A stretch of DNA of 52,398 nt from Actinomycetes bacterium (GCA_021798955.1 JAJZBK010000020.1:1-52398), one strand, 5' to 3'. Counted from the stretch's first letter, positions 8,921 to 17,469 are shown. Notes: generated by a model not told the origin, from the letters alone. A program made the numbers and translations.

Positions 8921-9146
8921 CGGACACGGCGCCCAGCTCCTCGGCCCGCTGCCGGGCCCGCTCCGGCACGTCGTAGTGCGCCCGGTGGGGGCGTGCAGGG
9001 TCGTACTGGAACCACCGCCGGTCCATGCCCAACCGGGCCGCGAAGGCGTGCAGCTCCTCGTGGCTGTCGGCGACCAGGTGCGACCACCGGTCGTCGACCG
9101 GCCCGAGCGTGGCCGACTGCCGCCAGTCGTCGAGGTAGACGGCCAC
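8817..9146 (-). CDS. DUF4031 family protein
   Basis: The 109-residue product begins (GTG) MAVYLDDWRQSA and contains RWSHLVADSHEELHAFA, RRWFQYD and AHYDV, then AEELGAVSVTWRE. These are hallmarks of DUF4031, a small family without a firm biochemical role. It starts 14 bp after the stop of the DDN-family gene, so the two are probably co-transcribed. Its C-terminal codons are antisense to the end of the Mug gene. The Gly/Ser-rich tail after LRRRRA has no family counterpart. Confidence 0.8.
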   Translation of the reverse strand: MAVYLDDWRQSATLGPVDDRWSHLVADSHEELHAFAARLGMDRRWFQYDPARPHRAHYDVPERARQRAEELGAVSVTWRELGAMLRRRRAGGPPGRPGSHGRSSHSSTA

Positions 9147-9160
9147 AGTCGGCGTCCCCG

Positions 9161-9610
9161 TTAGCGAGGACGCGGGGTCGCCACGAGGACCGGGATCACC
9201 CGGTCGGTCTTGGCCTGGTAGGTCGCGTAGGGCGGGAACGCCTCGACCGCCCGCGCCCAGAGGAGCTCTCGCTCGGTCCCGTGCACCTCGCGGACCTCGA
9301 CGTCGACCGGCTCCGGACCGTCCTGGACGGTCACCGACCCCGGATCGGCGACGATGTTGCGGTACCACGCCGGATGGGTGGGCGCCCCGCCCTGGGAGGC
9401 CACCAGCACGTAGGCACCGTCGTGCTCGACCCGCATGAGCGGGGACTTGCGCAGGGCACCGGTGCGGTGCCCGCGGGTGGTCACCACCACGATCGGCAGC
9501 CCGGTGTCCCGCAGGGTGTTGGCCTGGCGACCACCCGTTCGCTCGTAGACCTCGACCTGCTCGCGTACCCAGTCGACCGGGCTCGGCTCGTACTCCCCCG
9601 ACAGCGGCAC
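9161..9610 (-). CDS. DDN-family deazaflavin (F420)-dependent nitroreductase
   Basis: The 149-residue protein has the split-barrel DDN pattern: VYERTGGRQANTL, PIVVVTTRGHRTGALRKSPL, GAYVLVASQGG, PAWYRNI and ARAVEAFPPYATYQAKT. The family uses reduced F420 for nitro- or quinone-type reductions. The GTG at 9610 is set by a leaderless -10 (TATGCT) six bases upstream. The DUF4031 gene follows in the same direction. Presence of the enzyme implies that the organism makes F420. Confidence 0.87.
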   Translation of the reverse strand: MPLSGEYEPSPVDWVREQVEVYERTGGRQANTLRDTGLPIVVVTTRGHRTGALRKSPLMRVEHDGAYVLVASQGGAPTHPAWYRNIVADPGSVTVQDGPEPVDVEVREVHGTERELLWARAVEAFPPYATYQAKTDRVIPVLVATPRPR

Positions 9611-9616
9611 GCCGCC

Positions 9617-9622
9617 AGCATA
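9617..9622 (-). promoter_or_regulatory. -10 box TATGCT of a leaderless gene
   Basis: On the minus strand TATGCT is followed by ggcggc and the GTG at 9610, the same six-base spacing seen at other genes in the window. Confidence 0.65.
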
Positions 9623-9654
9623 GGACGGCACCCGTGGCCACGAGCCACCCGTGC

Positions 9655-10650
9655 TCACAGGTGCGCGGTCACGCTCCCGGCGTCGGGCGACACGGCGGCG
9701 TCGGGCGACACGGCATCGTCGGGCGACACGGCATCGTCGGGCGACACGGCATCGTCGGGCGACACGGCATCGTCGGGCGACACGGCATCGTCGGGCGGAC
9801 TGGGGTCGTCGACGTCCGGGGCGACCTCGGCGAACCGGCTCAACCAGGCATTGGCCGCCAGGGGAAGCAGACAGACGGCCACCACCAGCAGCCACCCCCA
9901 CCACGGCAACGAGGCGGCCACCCGGACCGGCACGACGGTCCGGTGCGCCACCGTGGTGCCGATGGCGACGACCTCCTGCCCAGGGACCGCCCGGACCGGG
10001 TGCCCGCCGTGGACGGTGAAGGTCACCGGCAGGATGCCCGTGTCGACCACCCGGGCGACCACCCGGTTGCCGTTCTGGCCGCTCCCGTAGAGGAAGCCGG
10101 ACACGAAGGGGTGGTCGATGATGGCCGGCACCGCCACCAGGAGCATCGGCCCGAGGACGAGGAGGACCCTCCGGGGCCCGCCGGTCAGCACGAAGGACAG
10201 CCCGGCGACCACCGCAGCTCCGAACAGCAACCAGGTGGCCGAACGGTAGAGCCACCCGATGGCCGGGATGATGGCCACCGGCCGACCGACCACCGAGGCC
10301 CGGGTGATGACCCACGGGTCGGGGAGCTGGTTGAGGTCGCCCTTGGTGCGGTACTCGGTGGGATGGCCCGGGACCGGGAGGATCGCCTCGATCCGGTGGA
10401 CGTACACGGCCGGGACGTCGAGACCGGGGTGGAAGACCACTACCTCACCCAACCGGAGCGGTTGGTCCGCCGGCAGCGGCCGGGTGACCACCAGCGATCC
10501 CACCGGCGCCACCCGCCCCATCGACGGCGAGCCCACCCAGAACAGCCGCCCGCCGGCAAGCAGCCACCCACCCCAGAGGAGACCGGCGGCCGCCACGAGC
10601 ACGAGGGCCACCGTGCCCGGCCACGTCCGCGCACGGGCCCGCCTGCTCAC
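9655..10650 (-). CDS. signal peptidase I of the ER/archaeal (SipW-like) type with a repetitive C-terminal tail
   Basis: The 331-residue protein has an N-terminal membrane anchor, then GSPSM with the nucleophile Ser, YVHRI where a His replaces the Lys of eubacterial enzymes, and RTKGDLN with the conserved Asp. This Ser-His-Asp set marks the SipW/archaeal class that matures TasA/CalY-type surface proteins. Further membrane segments follow, and the protein ends in PDDAVS repeats encoded by an 18-bp array. The GTG start overlaps the stop of the LamG gene (GTGA), so the two are translationally coupled. The context makes the upstream surface proteins its likely substrates. Confidence 0.82.
   Translation of the reverse strand: MSRRARARTWPGTVALVLVAAAGLLWGGWLLAGGRLFWVGSPSMGRVAPVGSLVVTRPLPADQPLRLGEVVVFHPGLDVPAVYVHRIEAILPVPGHPTEYRTKGDLNQLPDPWVITRASVVGRPVAIIPAIGWLYRSATWLLFGAAVVAGLSFVLTGGPRRVLLVLGPMLLVAVPAIIDHPFVSGFLYGSGQNGNRVVARVVDTGILPVTFTVHGGHPVRAVPGQEVVAIGTTVAHRTVVPVRVAASLPWWGWLLVVAVCLLPLAANAWLSRFAEVAPDVDDPSPPDDAVSPDDAVSPDDAVSPDDAVSPDDAVSPDAAVSPDAGSVTAHL
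9681..9800. repeat. in-frame 18-bp tandem repeat in the signal peptidase gene
   Basis: The unit cgtcgggcgacacggcat recurs with an 18-bp period, about six to seven copies, and encodes Asp-Asp-Ala-Val-Ser-Pro on the minus strand. Being a multiple of three, copy-number change would not shift the frame. Confidence 0.9.
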
Positions 10651-12887
10651 AGCTCGACCGTGGTGTCCGGATGGTCGAGCTGAGCCGAGAAGCTTCCGGC
10701 TCGGGCCACGAGTTGCCAGGGCACGACCAGGTGCAGGCCTCGGGCGGCGGCTGGCACCGGGCCGGTCGTGCCAGTGGTGAAGGTGAGCGTGGCACCGCCG
10801 GTCGGGAGGGAGGTGACCACGTCGGGAGGATCACCCGAGGCGGGAGCGGGGCACGGCCCCGAACCTGCCGGGGCGAGGCACCTCGCCGTCGGGCCAGCAC
10901 CGAGCTGGACAGTGACGGCAAGCAGGTCGCACGGGAACCCCGCCACCTGGGTGGCCGCCAGCGGCCAGTACGCGTTGGCAGCGGCCACACCGCCGGTGAC
11001 CGCGGTGGCATACGCGGTGTCGGTCGAGGCCTGGGAGAGCGAACGGACCTGGGCGGCCGACAAGGCGGCCGGGAACACGGCCACCTGGGCCAGCCCTCCC
11101 TGCCAGAAGGCACTCGCCGGTGGATCGGGCCAGCGGCTGGTGGCACCCGACCACCCGAGGTGCCAGTAGCCGCCGTAGTCCTGCGCCGGCTGGTCGTTGG
11201 TGATCGCTTCGTCACGCCGGCCGCCGGCCACCAGTTGGCCATCCACGTACAGCTTGACGGTGGCCCAACTGGTCCTCACCGGGGTGACGGTCACCACAGC
11301 CAGGTGCCAGGAGCCGTCCGCGTAGTCCTTCCCCGTGGTCTGGGCGCTCGAGAGCTCGAAGATGCGGTTCGGGTAGAGGCCGAAGACCACGTGGCCGGAC
11401 GGGTCGACCCACAGCTGTCGGTCCCAAGTGGTCTGGTTGGCATCCGACTGGCTGTCGGTGAAGCCGATCACCGAGCCACCGGTCGTCGTCTCGAACCAGG
11501 CGGCGATGGAGAAGGTCTGCGGCCCCGGGGCGGCGTAGAAGGGGGTCGGTGGACCGGTGGTCGTCTCGATCCAACCCGTCGAACCGTTGAAGGACGTAGC
11601 CGGCCCCGAGAGCGGACCGGCGCTCGAAGGCGTCACTCCGCCCTGCCCCGTCCCCGTGTTGGTCCCCGGGTTCCCCGAGTCGTCGGGAAAGGTCGTCCCC
11701 GCCGACGCCAGGTCGGCGACCGGCCCGGTGTAGCGGGACGCGGCAGTCCCCTGCATGGCCCAGAACGACTCGGGCCCGGTCGCGGACAGCGCGGCGGCAA
11801 AAGCCGCCTGGCTCGTCGGCGCGGACAAGGCGGCAACCTGAGAGGCGCTGAGCGCGGTGGGGATGACCGCCACGTCAGTGAGCGCCCCCTGCCAGAAGGC
11901 ACTCGTCGGCGGATCGGGCCAGCCGCTGGTGGCACCCGACCACCCGAGGTGCCAGTAGCCGCCGTAGTCCTGCGCCGGCTGGTCGTTGGTGATCGCTTCG
12001 TCACGCCGGCCACCGGCCACCAGTTGGCCATCCACGTAGAGCTCGACCGTGGCCGAGGTGGTCGTCACCGGCTTGACTGTCACGACAGCCAGGTGCCAGG
12101 AGCCGTCCGCGTAGTCCTTCGCCGTGGTCTGGGCGCTCGAGAGCTCGAAGATGCGGTTCGGGTAGAGGCCGAAGACCACGTGGCCGGACGGGTCGACCCA
12201 CAGCTGTCGGTCCCAAGTGGTCTGGTTGGCATCCGACTGGCTGTCGGTGAAGCCGATCACCGAGCCGCCGGTCGTCGTCTCGAACCAGGCGGCGATGGAG
12301 AAGGTCTGGGGACCCGGGGCGGCGTCGAAGGGCTGGGTGGGCCCGGCGACGGTCTCGGCGTAGCCCGAGCTCCCGTCGAAGGCCACCGCCTTCGACCCGG
12401 CCAGGGCAGGGGGGCCGGGCACCCCGACGGTGGTGCCCCCCACCACGAGCCCCGGGTCGCCCGAGCCGGTGGCGGCATCCGCCAACTTCTCGACTCCGCA
12501 CGACCCGCCGGTCGACAACGTCGCAGACGACGGGGTGAGCGAGCCCTCGTTGGCGACGGTGACCGTCCGGGATGCCCCCACCGTGGGAGCGAGCAGCGAC
12601 GTCGGGCACACCGCCGTGTCCCCGGCCAGGCCGCCGGCCACATCGGGTGCGCTCGTGCAGGTCGACCCGGCCGTCGTGTCGGCCAGCACCAGAGTCCCCG
12701 ACGCCGTCTGCCCCGTCCCCCCGACGGTGGCCCCGAAGCCCCCGAACGCTTCGGGGGCGGAGGCGACCGCCGCTACGGCGAGGACGCCGAGCAGGACGGA
12801 GAGGACCGTCCGCGCCCGCCTGGGGCGGGAACGGACGGCCCTCCACCACGCCACTGGACTGCTTCGGTGCAAGCGAGAACGGCTCAT
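10647..12887 (-). CDS. secreted surface protein with two LamG-like domains
   Basis: The 746-residue product starts with a basic segment and a hydrophobic stretch (TVLSVLLGVLAVAAVASAPE), then GGTGQTASGTLVLADTT, which resembles the start of mature TasA/CalY proteins and matches the gene just upstream. Two concanavalin A-like (LamG) domains follow (residues ~170-350 and ~430-620), each with FSIAAWFETTTGGSVIGF and YVDGQLVAGGRRDEAI. A Cys-containing C-terminal domain ends at TTVEL. It is likely an adhesin or matrix protein. It is encoded 60 bp after the TasA-like gene and overlaps the signal peptidase gene by four bases. No clear ribosome site precedes the ATG. Confidence 0.85.
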   Translation of the reverse strand: MSRSRLHRSSPVAWWRAVRSRPRRARTVLSVLLGVLAVAAVASAPEAFGGFGATVGGTGQTASGTLVLADTTAGSTCTSAPDVAGGLAGDTAVCPTSLLAPTVGASRTVTVANEGSLTPSSATLSTGGSCGVEKLADAATGSGDPGLVVGGTTVGVPGPPALAGSKAVAFDGSSGYAETVAGPTQPFDAAPGPQTFSIAAWFETTTGGSVIGFTDSQSDANQTTWDRQLWVDPSGHVVFGLYPNRIFELSSAQTTAKDYADGSWHLAVVTVKPVTTTSATVELYVDGQLVAGGRRDEAITNDQPAQDYGGYWHLGWSGATSGWPDPPTSAFWQGALTDVAVIPTALSASQVAALSAPTSQAAFAAALSATGPESFWAMQGTAASRYTGPVADLASAGTTFPDDSGNPGTNTGTGQGGVTPSSAGPLSGPATSFNGSTGWIETTTGPPTPFYAAPGPQTFSIAAWFETTTGGSVIGFTDSQSDANQTTWDRQLWVDPSGHVVFGLYPNRIFELSSAQTTGKDYADGSWHLAVVTVTPVRTSWATVKLYVDGQLVAGGRRDEAITNDQPAQDYGGYWHLGWSGATSRWPDPPASAFWQGGLAQVAVFPAALSAAQVRSLSQASTDTAYATAVTGGVAAANAYWPLAATQVAGFPCDLLAVTVQLGAGPTARCLAPAGSGPCPAPASGDPPDVVTSLPTGGATLTFTTGTTGPVPAAARGLHLVVPWQLVARAGSFSAQLDHPDTTVEL
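11101..12330 (-). repeat. two long near-identical copies of the LamG coding block
   Basis: Blocks of about 430 bp, roughly 11101-11540 and 11890-12330, repeat at a 789-bp offset with few differences at the DNA level, including silent positions. This points to recent duplication or gene conversion. Confidence 0.85.
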
Positions 12888-12946
12888 GACGACGGGAGGG
12901 AACGGCTCGCCGGCGGATCGCTCACGCCGGGGCCGGTCCCGTCACC

Positions 12947-13660
12947 TCACTGGGCGAGGGTGTAGGTCATCGGCATGCTGGCCACCAGACCCTGGTCGGC
13001 GTTGGTGGCCCCGGTCGTGACGCCGTTGTCGAGCATGGTGGTGACGACCAACGTCTCGGACGCCCCCGGGGCGAGCGAGTCCGCAAGCGGCGTCGTCTTG
13101 CCGGCCAGCGTGGCGAGCGTGTTCGTGTTCGACGGAGCGGGGCACGCTCCAGCACCTGCCGGGTAGAGGCACGAGGTGGTGCCGCCGGTGGTGTCCTCGA
13201 TGGTCACGTCCACCTTGCCGCAGAAACCGGAGGTGTCGGTCCCCGTGGCCAGCGGGACGAGCGCCGACGACGAGTCGGGCGCACCGCTCGCCGTGCAGGC
13301 ACCCGTGGTGAGGCTGAGCCCACCGGTGGCGGCGACCGACCCCCCGTTGGTCAGGGTGAGGTCCGTCGTGGCGGTCGTCCCCGGAGCCCCGGTGGCCACC
13401 GACCCGAGGTCGCTGCCCGGGCAGGTGGTGTTGATGTTGGTCGAGATGGAACCGGCCGTGTTCGAGCTCGACAGGCACGGCGTGCCCGAGCCGATCTGCT
13501 TGGCCAGGACCAACGTCCCGCTCTGGTAGGTACCCGTACCGCCGACCTGGGCGGTGAAGCTGGTGAGACCGAGGGTGGTCGCAGCGGTGAGCCCGAGCGC
13601 GGCGACGCCCACCAGTGAGGCGATCAGCCCCGCTCGACGTGTCCGACGTGGTGCATGCAT
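12947..13660 (-). CDS. TasA/CalY-like secreted protein with SipW-type signal peptide
   Basis: The 237-residue protein has an Arg-rich start, a hydrophobic segment (GLIASLVGVAALGLTAATT), then FTAQVGGTGTYQSGTLVLAK. This is the layout of TasA/camelysin-like fibre or matrix proteins cut by SipW-type peptidases. The rest is a Ser/Thr/Gly-rich beta-sandwich-like chain with paired cysteines. The ATG at 13660 is preceded by aaggag about 11 bases upstream; an in-frame GTG at 13672 overlaps that site and is less likely. First gene of the cassette with the LamG protein and signal peptidase. Function is inferred from architecture and context. Confidence 0.75.
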   Translation of the reverse strand: MHAPRRTRRAGLIASLVGVAALGLTAATTLGLTSFTAQVGGTGTYQSGTLVLAKQIGSGTPCLSSSNTAGSISTNINTTCPGSDLGSVATGAPGTTATTDLTLTNGGSVAATGGLSLTTGACTASGAPDSSSALVPLATGTDTSGFCGKVDVTIEDTTGGTTSCLYPAGAGACPAPSNTNTLATLAGKTTPLADSLAPGASETLVVTTMLDNGVTTGATNADQGLVASMPMTYTLAQ

Positions 13661-14062
13661 GTGCGGTGGCACTCCTTGCCCTGTTGTCCTGTCCCGCCAT
13701 CGCCACCACTACCCAGCCCTGCCCTGCTCCAGACCTCACCGGTCCGGCGTCCGGCGAGCTGGCGGAGTGGCGCCCTGCGACAACGGCGAGCGGGATTGTC
13801 CCTGCCCGCAGAGGAGTATCGCCGATCCCTTGAACAACTGAAGCGCAATTGCCCAATTTGATGGTTTTTCCCCTTGACGGCACCACCCTCGGTAGTGTCA
13901 TGCGCGCGTATTGTGGTGATTGCGTCGACTCGATCGGGCGGACGGTCACCCTGTAACCTTTCGCCGCCCCCACCGTTGGGGTGGTCGCCCGCGCCGTCCG
14001 GTCGGGATCGGCCGTCGCCATTCGCGCACACCTTCACCCGCACACACCCGAGGAGCCCACTG
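13661..14062. other. 402-bp divergent intergenic region with an AT-rich patch
   Basis: No gene is visible. Bases 13830-13930 are clearly lower in GC than the rest and contain aattgcccaatt (an inverted repeat). On the minus strand TTCAGT (13837-13842) and GATACT (13815-13820) are 16 bp apart and could be the promoter of the surface-protein operon, giving a GC-rich leader of about 150 nt. I recognise no known riboswitch in that leader. For the thiolase only the ribosome site (aggag, 14051-14055) is convincing. Confidence 0.5.
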
Positions 14063-15271
14063 ATGCCCGAAGCCGTCATCGTCGCCACCGGCCGCACGCC
14101 CATCGGACGGGCGATGAAGGGGTCGCTCGTCGACTGCCGACCCGACGACCTCGCCGCCCTGGTCATCAAGGAGGTCCTCGCCAAGGTCCCCGCCCTCGAC
14201 CCCAACTCGGTGGAGGACGTGCTCCTCGGCTCGGGCCAGCCTGCCGGCGAGGCCGGCTACAACATCGCCCGGGTGGCCGCGCTCCTCGCCGGGCTGCCCA
14301 ACGTCCCCGGCGTGACGGTCAACCGCTACTGCTCCTCCTCCCTCCAGACCATCCGCATGGCGGCCCACGCCATCCGGGCCGGCGAGGGGGACGTGTTCGT
14401 CGCCGCCGGGGTCGAGGCAGTCAGCCGCTACGGCCACGGTGCCTCCGACACTGGTCCCCACCACCCGGCCTTTGCCACCGCCGAGGCGCGCACCGCGGCG
14501 CGTACGCCGGCATCCGGCGAGCCGTGGACCCCGCTCGAGGGCGTGCTCCCCGACGTCTACATCGCCATGGGCCAGACCGCCGAGAACGTGGCCGAGCTCA
14601 AGGGCGTCTCGCGCCAGGAGCAGGACGAGTACGCGCTCCAGTCCCAGACCCGTGCCGTCGCCGCCCAGGAGTCCGGTTTCTTCGACCGCGAGATCATCCC
14701 GGTGACCACGCCGGACGGCACGGTGGTCTCCAAGGACGACGGCCCCCGACCCAGCACCACCCTCGAGGGCCTGGCCAACCTCAAGCCGGCCTTCCGAGAG
14801 GGCGGCACGGTGACGGCGGGCAACGCCTGTCCGCTCAACGACGGGGCGGCCGCGGTGGTCGTCATGAGCGACACCAAGGCGGCAGAGCTGGGGATCACCC
14901 CGCTGGCCCGCATCGTCGCCAGCGGCGTCTCCGGCCTGAACCCCGAGATCATGGGCCTCGGCCCGGTCGACGCGGTCCGTCAGACCCTGGCTCGCGCCAA
15001 CATGACCATCGACGACATCGACCTGGTGGAGATCAACGAAGCGTTCGCCGCCCAGGTCATCCCCTCCGCCCGCGAGCTGGGCATCAGCTGGGACAAGTTG
15101 AACGTGCGAGGTGGGGCAATCGCCCTCGGGCACCCCTTCGGCCAGACCGGTGCCCGCATCATGACCACCCTGCTCAACGCCCTGGAGGACACGGGCAAGA
15201 CGATCGGCCTCGAGACGATGTGCGTCGGTGGTGGCCAGGGCATGGCGATGATCGTCGAGCGGCTCTCCTGA
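14063..15271 (+). CDS. acetyl-CoA acetyltransferase / thiolase
   Basis: The 402-residue product has the thiolase signature residues: [11 protein letters not shown] with the acyl-accepting Cys (~89), [16 protein letters not shown] with the His (~356) and [11 protein letters not shown] with the second Cys (~386). It should catalyse reversible thiolysis of 3-ketoacyl-CoA; family context does not separate FadA-type beta-oxidation from acetoacetyl-CoA synthesis. The ATG at 14063 has cgaggag seven bases upstream. It stands alone, convergent with the AlkA-like gene. An acyl-CoA synthetase and an enoyl-CoA hydratase occur elsewhere in the window but not in this operon. Confidence 0.92.
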   Translation: MPEAVIVATGRTPIGRAMKGSLVDCRPDDLAALVIKEVLAKVPALDPNSVEDVLLGSGQPAGEAGYNIARVAALLAGLPNVPGVTVNRYCSSSLQTIRMAAHAIRAGEGDVFVAAGVEAVSRYGHGASDTGPHHPAFATAEARTAARTPASGEPWTPLEGVLPDVYIAMGQTAENVAELKGVSRQEQDEYALQSQTRAVAAQESGFFDREIIPVTTPDGTVVSKDDGPRPSTTLEGLANLKPAFREGGTVTAGNACPLNDGAAAVVVMSDTKAAELGITPLARIVASGVSGLNPEIMGLGPVDAVRQTLARANMTIDDIDLVEINEAFAAQVIPSARELGISWDKLNVRGGAIALGHPFGQTGARIMTTLLNALEDTGKTIGLETMCVGGGQGMAMIVERLS

Positions 15272-15313
15272 CCGGCCGGGGGACTGGGAGCTGGCGCCCT
15301 CAGGCGCTCGCCC

Positions 15314-15468
15314 AGTCCCCCTGGTCCGGTCCCCGGCCCACTCGGGGGCGCTCCTGGTCCGGTCCCGTCCCCCTGGTTCACCCGGGGGCCCTCCTGGTCC
15401 GGTCCCGTCCCCCTGGTTCACCCGGGGGCCCTCCTGGTCCGGTCCCCCTGGTTCACCCGGGGACGACG
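15314..15468. repeat. 40-bp tandem repeat with internal dyad between convergent genes
   Basis: The unit gtccccctggttcacccggg, continued by ggccctcctggtccggtccc, starts at 15367, 15407 and (partial) about 15442, with a degenerate copy from 15314. Each holds a CCCC..GGGG dyad that could form a hairpin. The last copy contains the stop codon of the glycosylase gene. It may act as a bidirectional terminator. Confidence 0.8.
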
Positions 15469-16100
15469 GCTCGTCGGGCTTGCTTGGCCTCATCCGCGGC
15501 TCGCCAGCAGTACCAGGCGACCACGCTGCGGTGTGGCCGGAACCGTTCACCCTCGACGGCGAGCTCGCGTGGCGACGGCGGACCGTCGAGCCCCCAGGCG
15601 GCCGCGTACCCTGCCCGGACGCCGAAGTCACCGGTCGGCCAGACGTCGAGGCGCCCCAGGGTGAAGAGCAGGAACATGTGGGCGGTCCACTCCCCCACCC
15701 CCCGGACGCGGCTCAACGCGGCGACCACGGCATCGTCGTCGAGGTACCCCAGCCGGTCGAGCGGCACGTCGCCGGAGCCGACCCGTTCAGCCAGGTCGCG
15801 CAACGCCCCCTCCTTGGCACCGCTCAGCCCGCATGCCCGCAGGACCTCGGGGGGGGTCGCCACCACGGCGGCAGGCGTGACCAACCCACCGAGCGCGTCG
15901 ACCACCCGGCGGTGGATCGAGGCTGCCGCCGAGCCCGCCAGCTGCTGGTAGACGATGGAGCGGGCCAGTGCGGCGAACCGGTCGCGGCGTGGAGCCGGGC
16001 GACCGATGGCGGGAGGACCGTACCGTTCGACGAGCCCGGCAACCACCCGGTCGTGCCGCCCAAGGGCGGCGGCGGCTTCGACGACGACCCGGGGAGCCAC
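15453..16100 (-). CDS. DNA-3-methyladenine glycosylase (AlkA-type HhH-GPD)
   Basis: The 215-residue protein contains FAALARSIVYQQLAGSAA, the hairpin-helix RVRGVGEWTAHMFLLF, and RLDVWPTGDFGVRAG with the catalytic Asp. This is the HhH-GPD fold of AlkA-type base-excision glycosylases that remove alkylated purines. The N-terminal AlkA domain is missing, as in many short versions. The GTG at 16100 is preferred because of its position and a TACCAT hexamer eight bases upstream; an in-frame GTG at 16145 is possible. Divergent from the PAS gene. Confidence 0.85.
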   Translation of the reverse strand: MAPRVVVEAAAALGRHDRVVAGLVERYGPPAIGRPAPRRDRFAALARSIVYQQLAGSAAASIHRRVVDALGGLVTPAAVVATPPEVLRACGLSGAKEGALRDLAERVGSGDVPLDRLGYLDDDAVVAALSRVRGVGEWTAHMFLLFTLGRLDVWPTGDFGVRAGYAAAWGLDGPPSPRELAVEGERFRPHRSVVAWYCWRAADEAKQARRAVVPG

Positions 16101-16194
16101 GGCCGGCCATGGTAGGCGGATCGGCGCGGCGTGGTACCCGGTCACACCGGGAGCGGTGGTCGCCCCGTGCCTCAAGGCACCCCGGGCGCAGGTC

Positions 16195-16200
16195 GATACT
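16195..16200 (+). promoter_or_regulatory. -10 box GATACT of a leaderless gene
   Basis: GATACT is followed by cacccc and the GTG at 16207, matching the six-base spacing found repeatedly in this window. Confidence 0.55.
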
Positions 16201-16206
16201 CACCCC

Positions 16207-16785
16207 GTGGAGCGACCGCGCCGGCAGGACGGAGACGACAGTGGCCACGACAGCGGTGGTCGACCGCCGACCACGGTGAGCACAGCGCCCGAAGGTGCCG
16301 TACGCGCCGGGCCGACGTCGTCGTGGGTCGTGATCTCGGTCGACCCCGAAGCCCGGGCCCGCACGGCCGAAGGAGACCTGGCCACGTTGACCGGGCGGAC
16401 CCGTGACGACCTCGTCGGCCGCCGGGTCGTCGACTGCCTCCACCCCGACGACGCCGATCAGGCCGCGCTGCTCCTCGGGGGCACCGGGCCGCGCCACCAC
16501 CCGCTCCGAGTGACGAACCGGTTCGTGCACCCTGACGGCACCGAGGTCTGGGCCGAGTCGGTCCTCATCAGCCGTTCCACCGTCGACGGCGACGACGAGC
16601 TGCTGCTCGTGGCCATGCCCCGGCCGACGACCTCGACCTGCGCGTCACTCCCTCGGGGCTGCCCGACCCGAACAGATCGGGCGGGTCGGGCGGGTCGGGC
16701 GGGTCGGCTCGCCCCGGACCGGCACGGTGACGGGACGTCGCTCACGACCACCGAGCCCGTCGTGCCCGTCGACCCCGCCGGGTGA
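16207..16785 (+). CDS. stand-alone PAS-domain protein
   Basis: The 192-residue product contains one PAS fold: GRTRDDLVGRRVVDCLHPDD, RVTNRFVHPDGTEVWAES and DDELLLVAMPRP. No kinase, cyclase or DNA-binding domain follows. The tail is low complexity, with a 9-bp repeat (gcgggtcgg, 16681-16707) giving Gly-Arg-Ala. The start is assigned from the leaderless -10 hexamer. It might be a sensor partner for another protein; the ligand is unknown. Its end lies 17 bp from the convergent MarR gene. Confidence 0.7.
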   Translation: MERPRRQDGDDSGHDSGGRPPTTVSTAPEGAVRAGPTSSWVVISVDPEARARTAEGDLATLTGRTRDDLVGRRVVDCLHPDDADQAALLLGGTGPRHHPLRVTNRFVHPDGTEVWAESVLISRSTVDGDDELLLVAMPRPTTSTCASLPRGCPTRTDRAGRAGRAGRLAPDRHGDGTSLTTTEPVVPVDPAG

Positions 16786-16802
16786 GGTCCGGGCCAGCAC
16801 CG

Positions 16803-17372
16803 TCACCGCTCCGGTCGCGCCCGTCGTCGCCGGTTCGTCTGGTCGACACCGCCAGGAGCTCCCACACCGGCACCGCTGCTGCGATCAGCCTCGAGGCAGT
16901 GGAGGTGCTCGGTGAGGGTGGCCAGCGCCGGCAGCGCCCGGGCGATCGCTGTGCGTTCGTCGACGCCGACCTGCTCGAAGGCACGACGGAGCACCTCGGT
17001 GCTGCGGGAGCGGAGCTGCTCGAGGAACTGGGCGCCTTCGCCGCTCAGCTGGACGACGCTGGCCCGGCCGTCGACGGGGTCGGGGACCCGCACCACCAGG
17101 CACTGGGCTTCGAGGGTGTCGACCAGCCGGCACACCGTGGCGGCCGACGTCCCCTCCGCCTCGGCGAGTGCGCCCATGCGCATCGGGCCTTCGTGCTCGA
17201 TCCGAGCCAGCACCGAGGCCTGGGACGGCGTCAGCGCTCCTCCGACGTGCGTCCGTAGCTGCCGCTGCAGCCGCACCAGCACCACCCGGAGGGCCGTCAC
17301 GTCGTCCACCGCGTCGACACGACGGGCTCGCTCCTCCCCGTCGCGCCGCGTCCTCGGTGTCGTCGTCTCCAT
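16803..17372 (-). CDS. MarR-family transcriptional regulator
   Basis: The 189-residue protein has the winged-helix pattern [40 protein letters not shown] and the wing [18 protein letters not shown]. MarR proteins usually repress the divergent transporter gene and release DNA on binding a small aromatic or lipophilic ligand. The ATG at 17372 has gggaggt eight to nine bases upstream. The divergent MFS gene and the 20-bp inverted repeat in the shared region make this a probable self-regulated efflux switch. The Gly/Arg-rich C-terminus is unusual. Confidence 0.88.
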   Translation of the reverse strand: METTTPRTRRDGEERARRVDAVDDVTALRVVLVRLQRQLRTHVGGALTPSQASVLARIEHEGPMRMGALAEAEGTSAATVCRLVDTLEAQCLVVRVPDPVDGRASVVQLSGEGAQFLEQLRSRSTEVLRRAFEQVGVDERTAIARALPALATLTEHLHCLEADRSSGAGVGAPGGVDQTNRRRRARPER

Positions 17373-17440
17373 CCCCGTCACCTCCCAGCCTGGACGTCCG
17401 TCCTGACGCGCCGCCGTCCTGCGCTCCGTGACCGACTCGT

Positions 17441-17469
17441 TTGTTTAGTTGCGGTCAAGCAACTACTAT
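17441..17469 (+). promoter_or_regulatory. promoter of the MFS gene (TTGTTT - 17 bp - TACTAT)
   Basis: TTGTTT at 17441-17446 and TACTAT at 17464-17469 have standard spacing. The predicted operator fills the spacer, so bound repressor would block RNA polymerase. The leader to the MFS start would be about 155 nt. Confidence 0.6.
17446..17465. promoter_or_regulatory. 20-bp inverted repeat, probable MarR operator
   Basis: TAGTTGC, six bases, GCAACTA form a perfect dyad in the MarR/MFS intergenic region. Size and symmetry fit a MarR dimer site. Confidence 0.7.
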
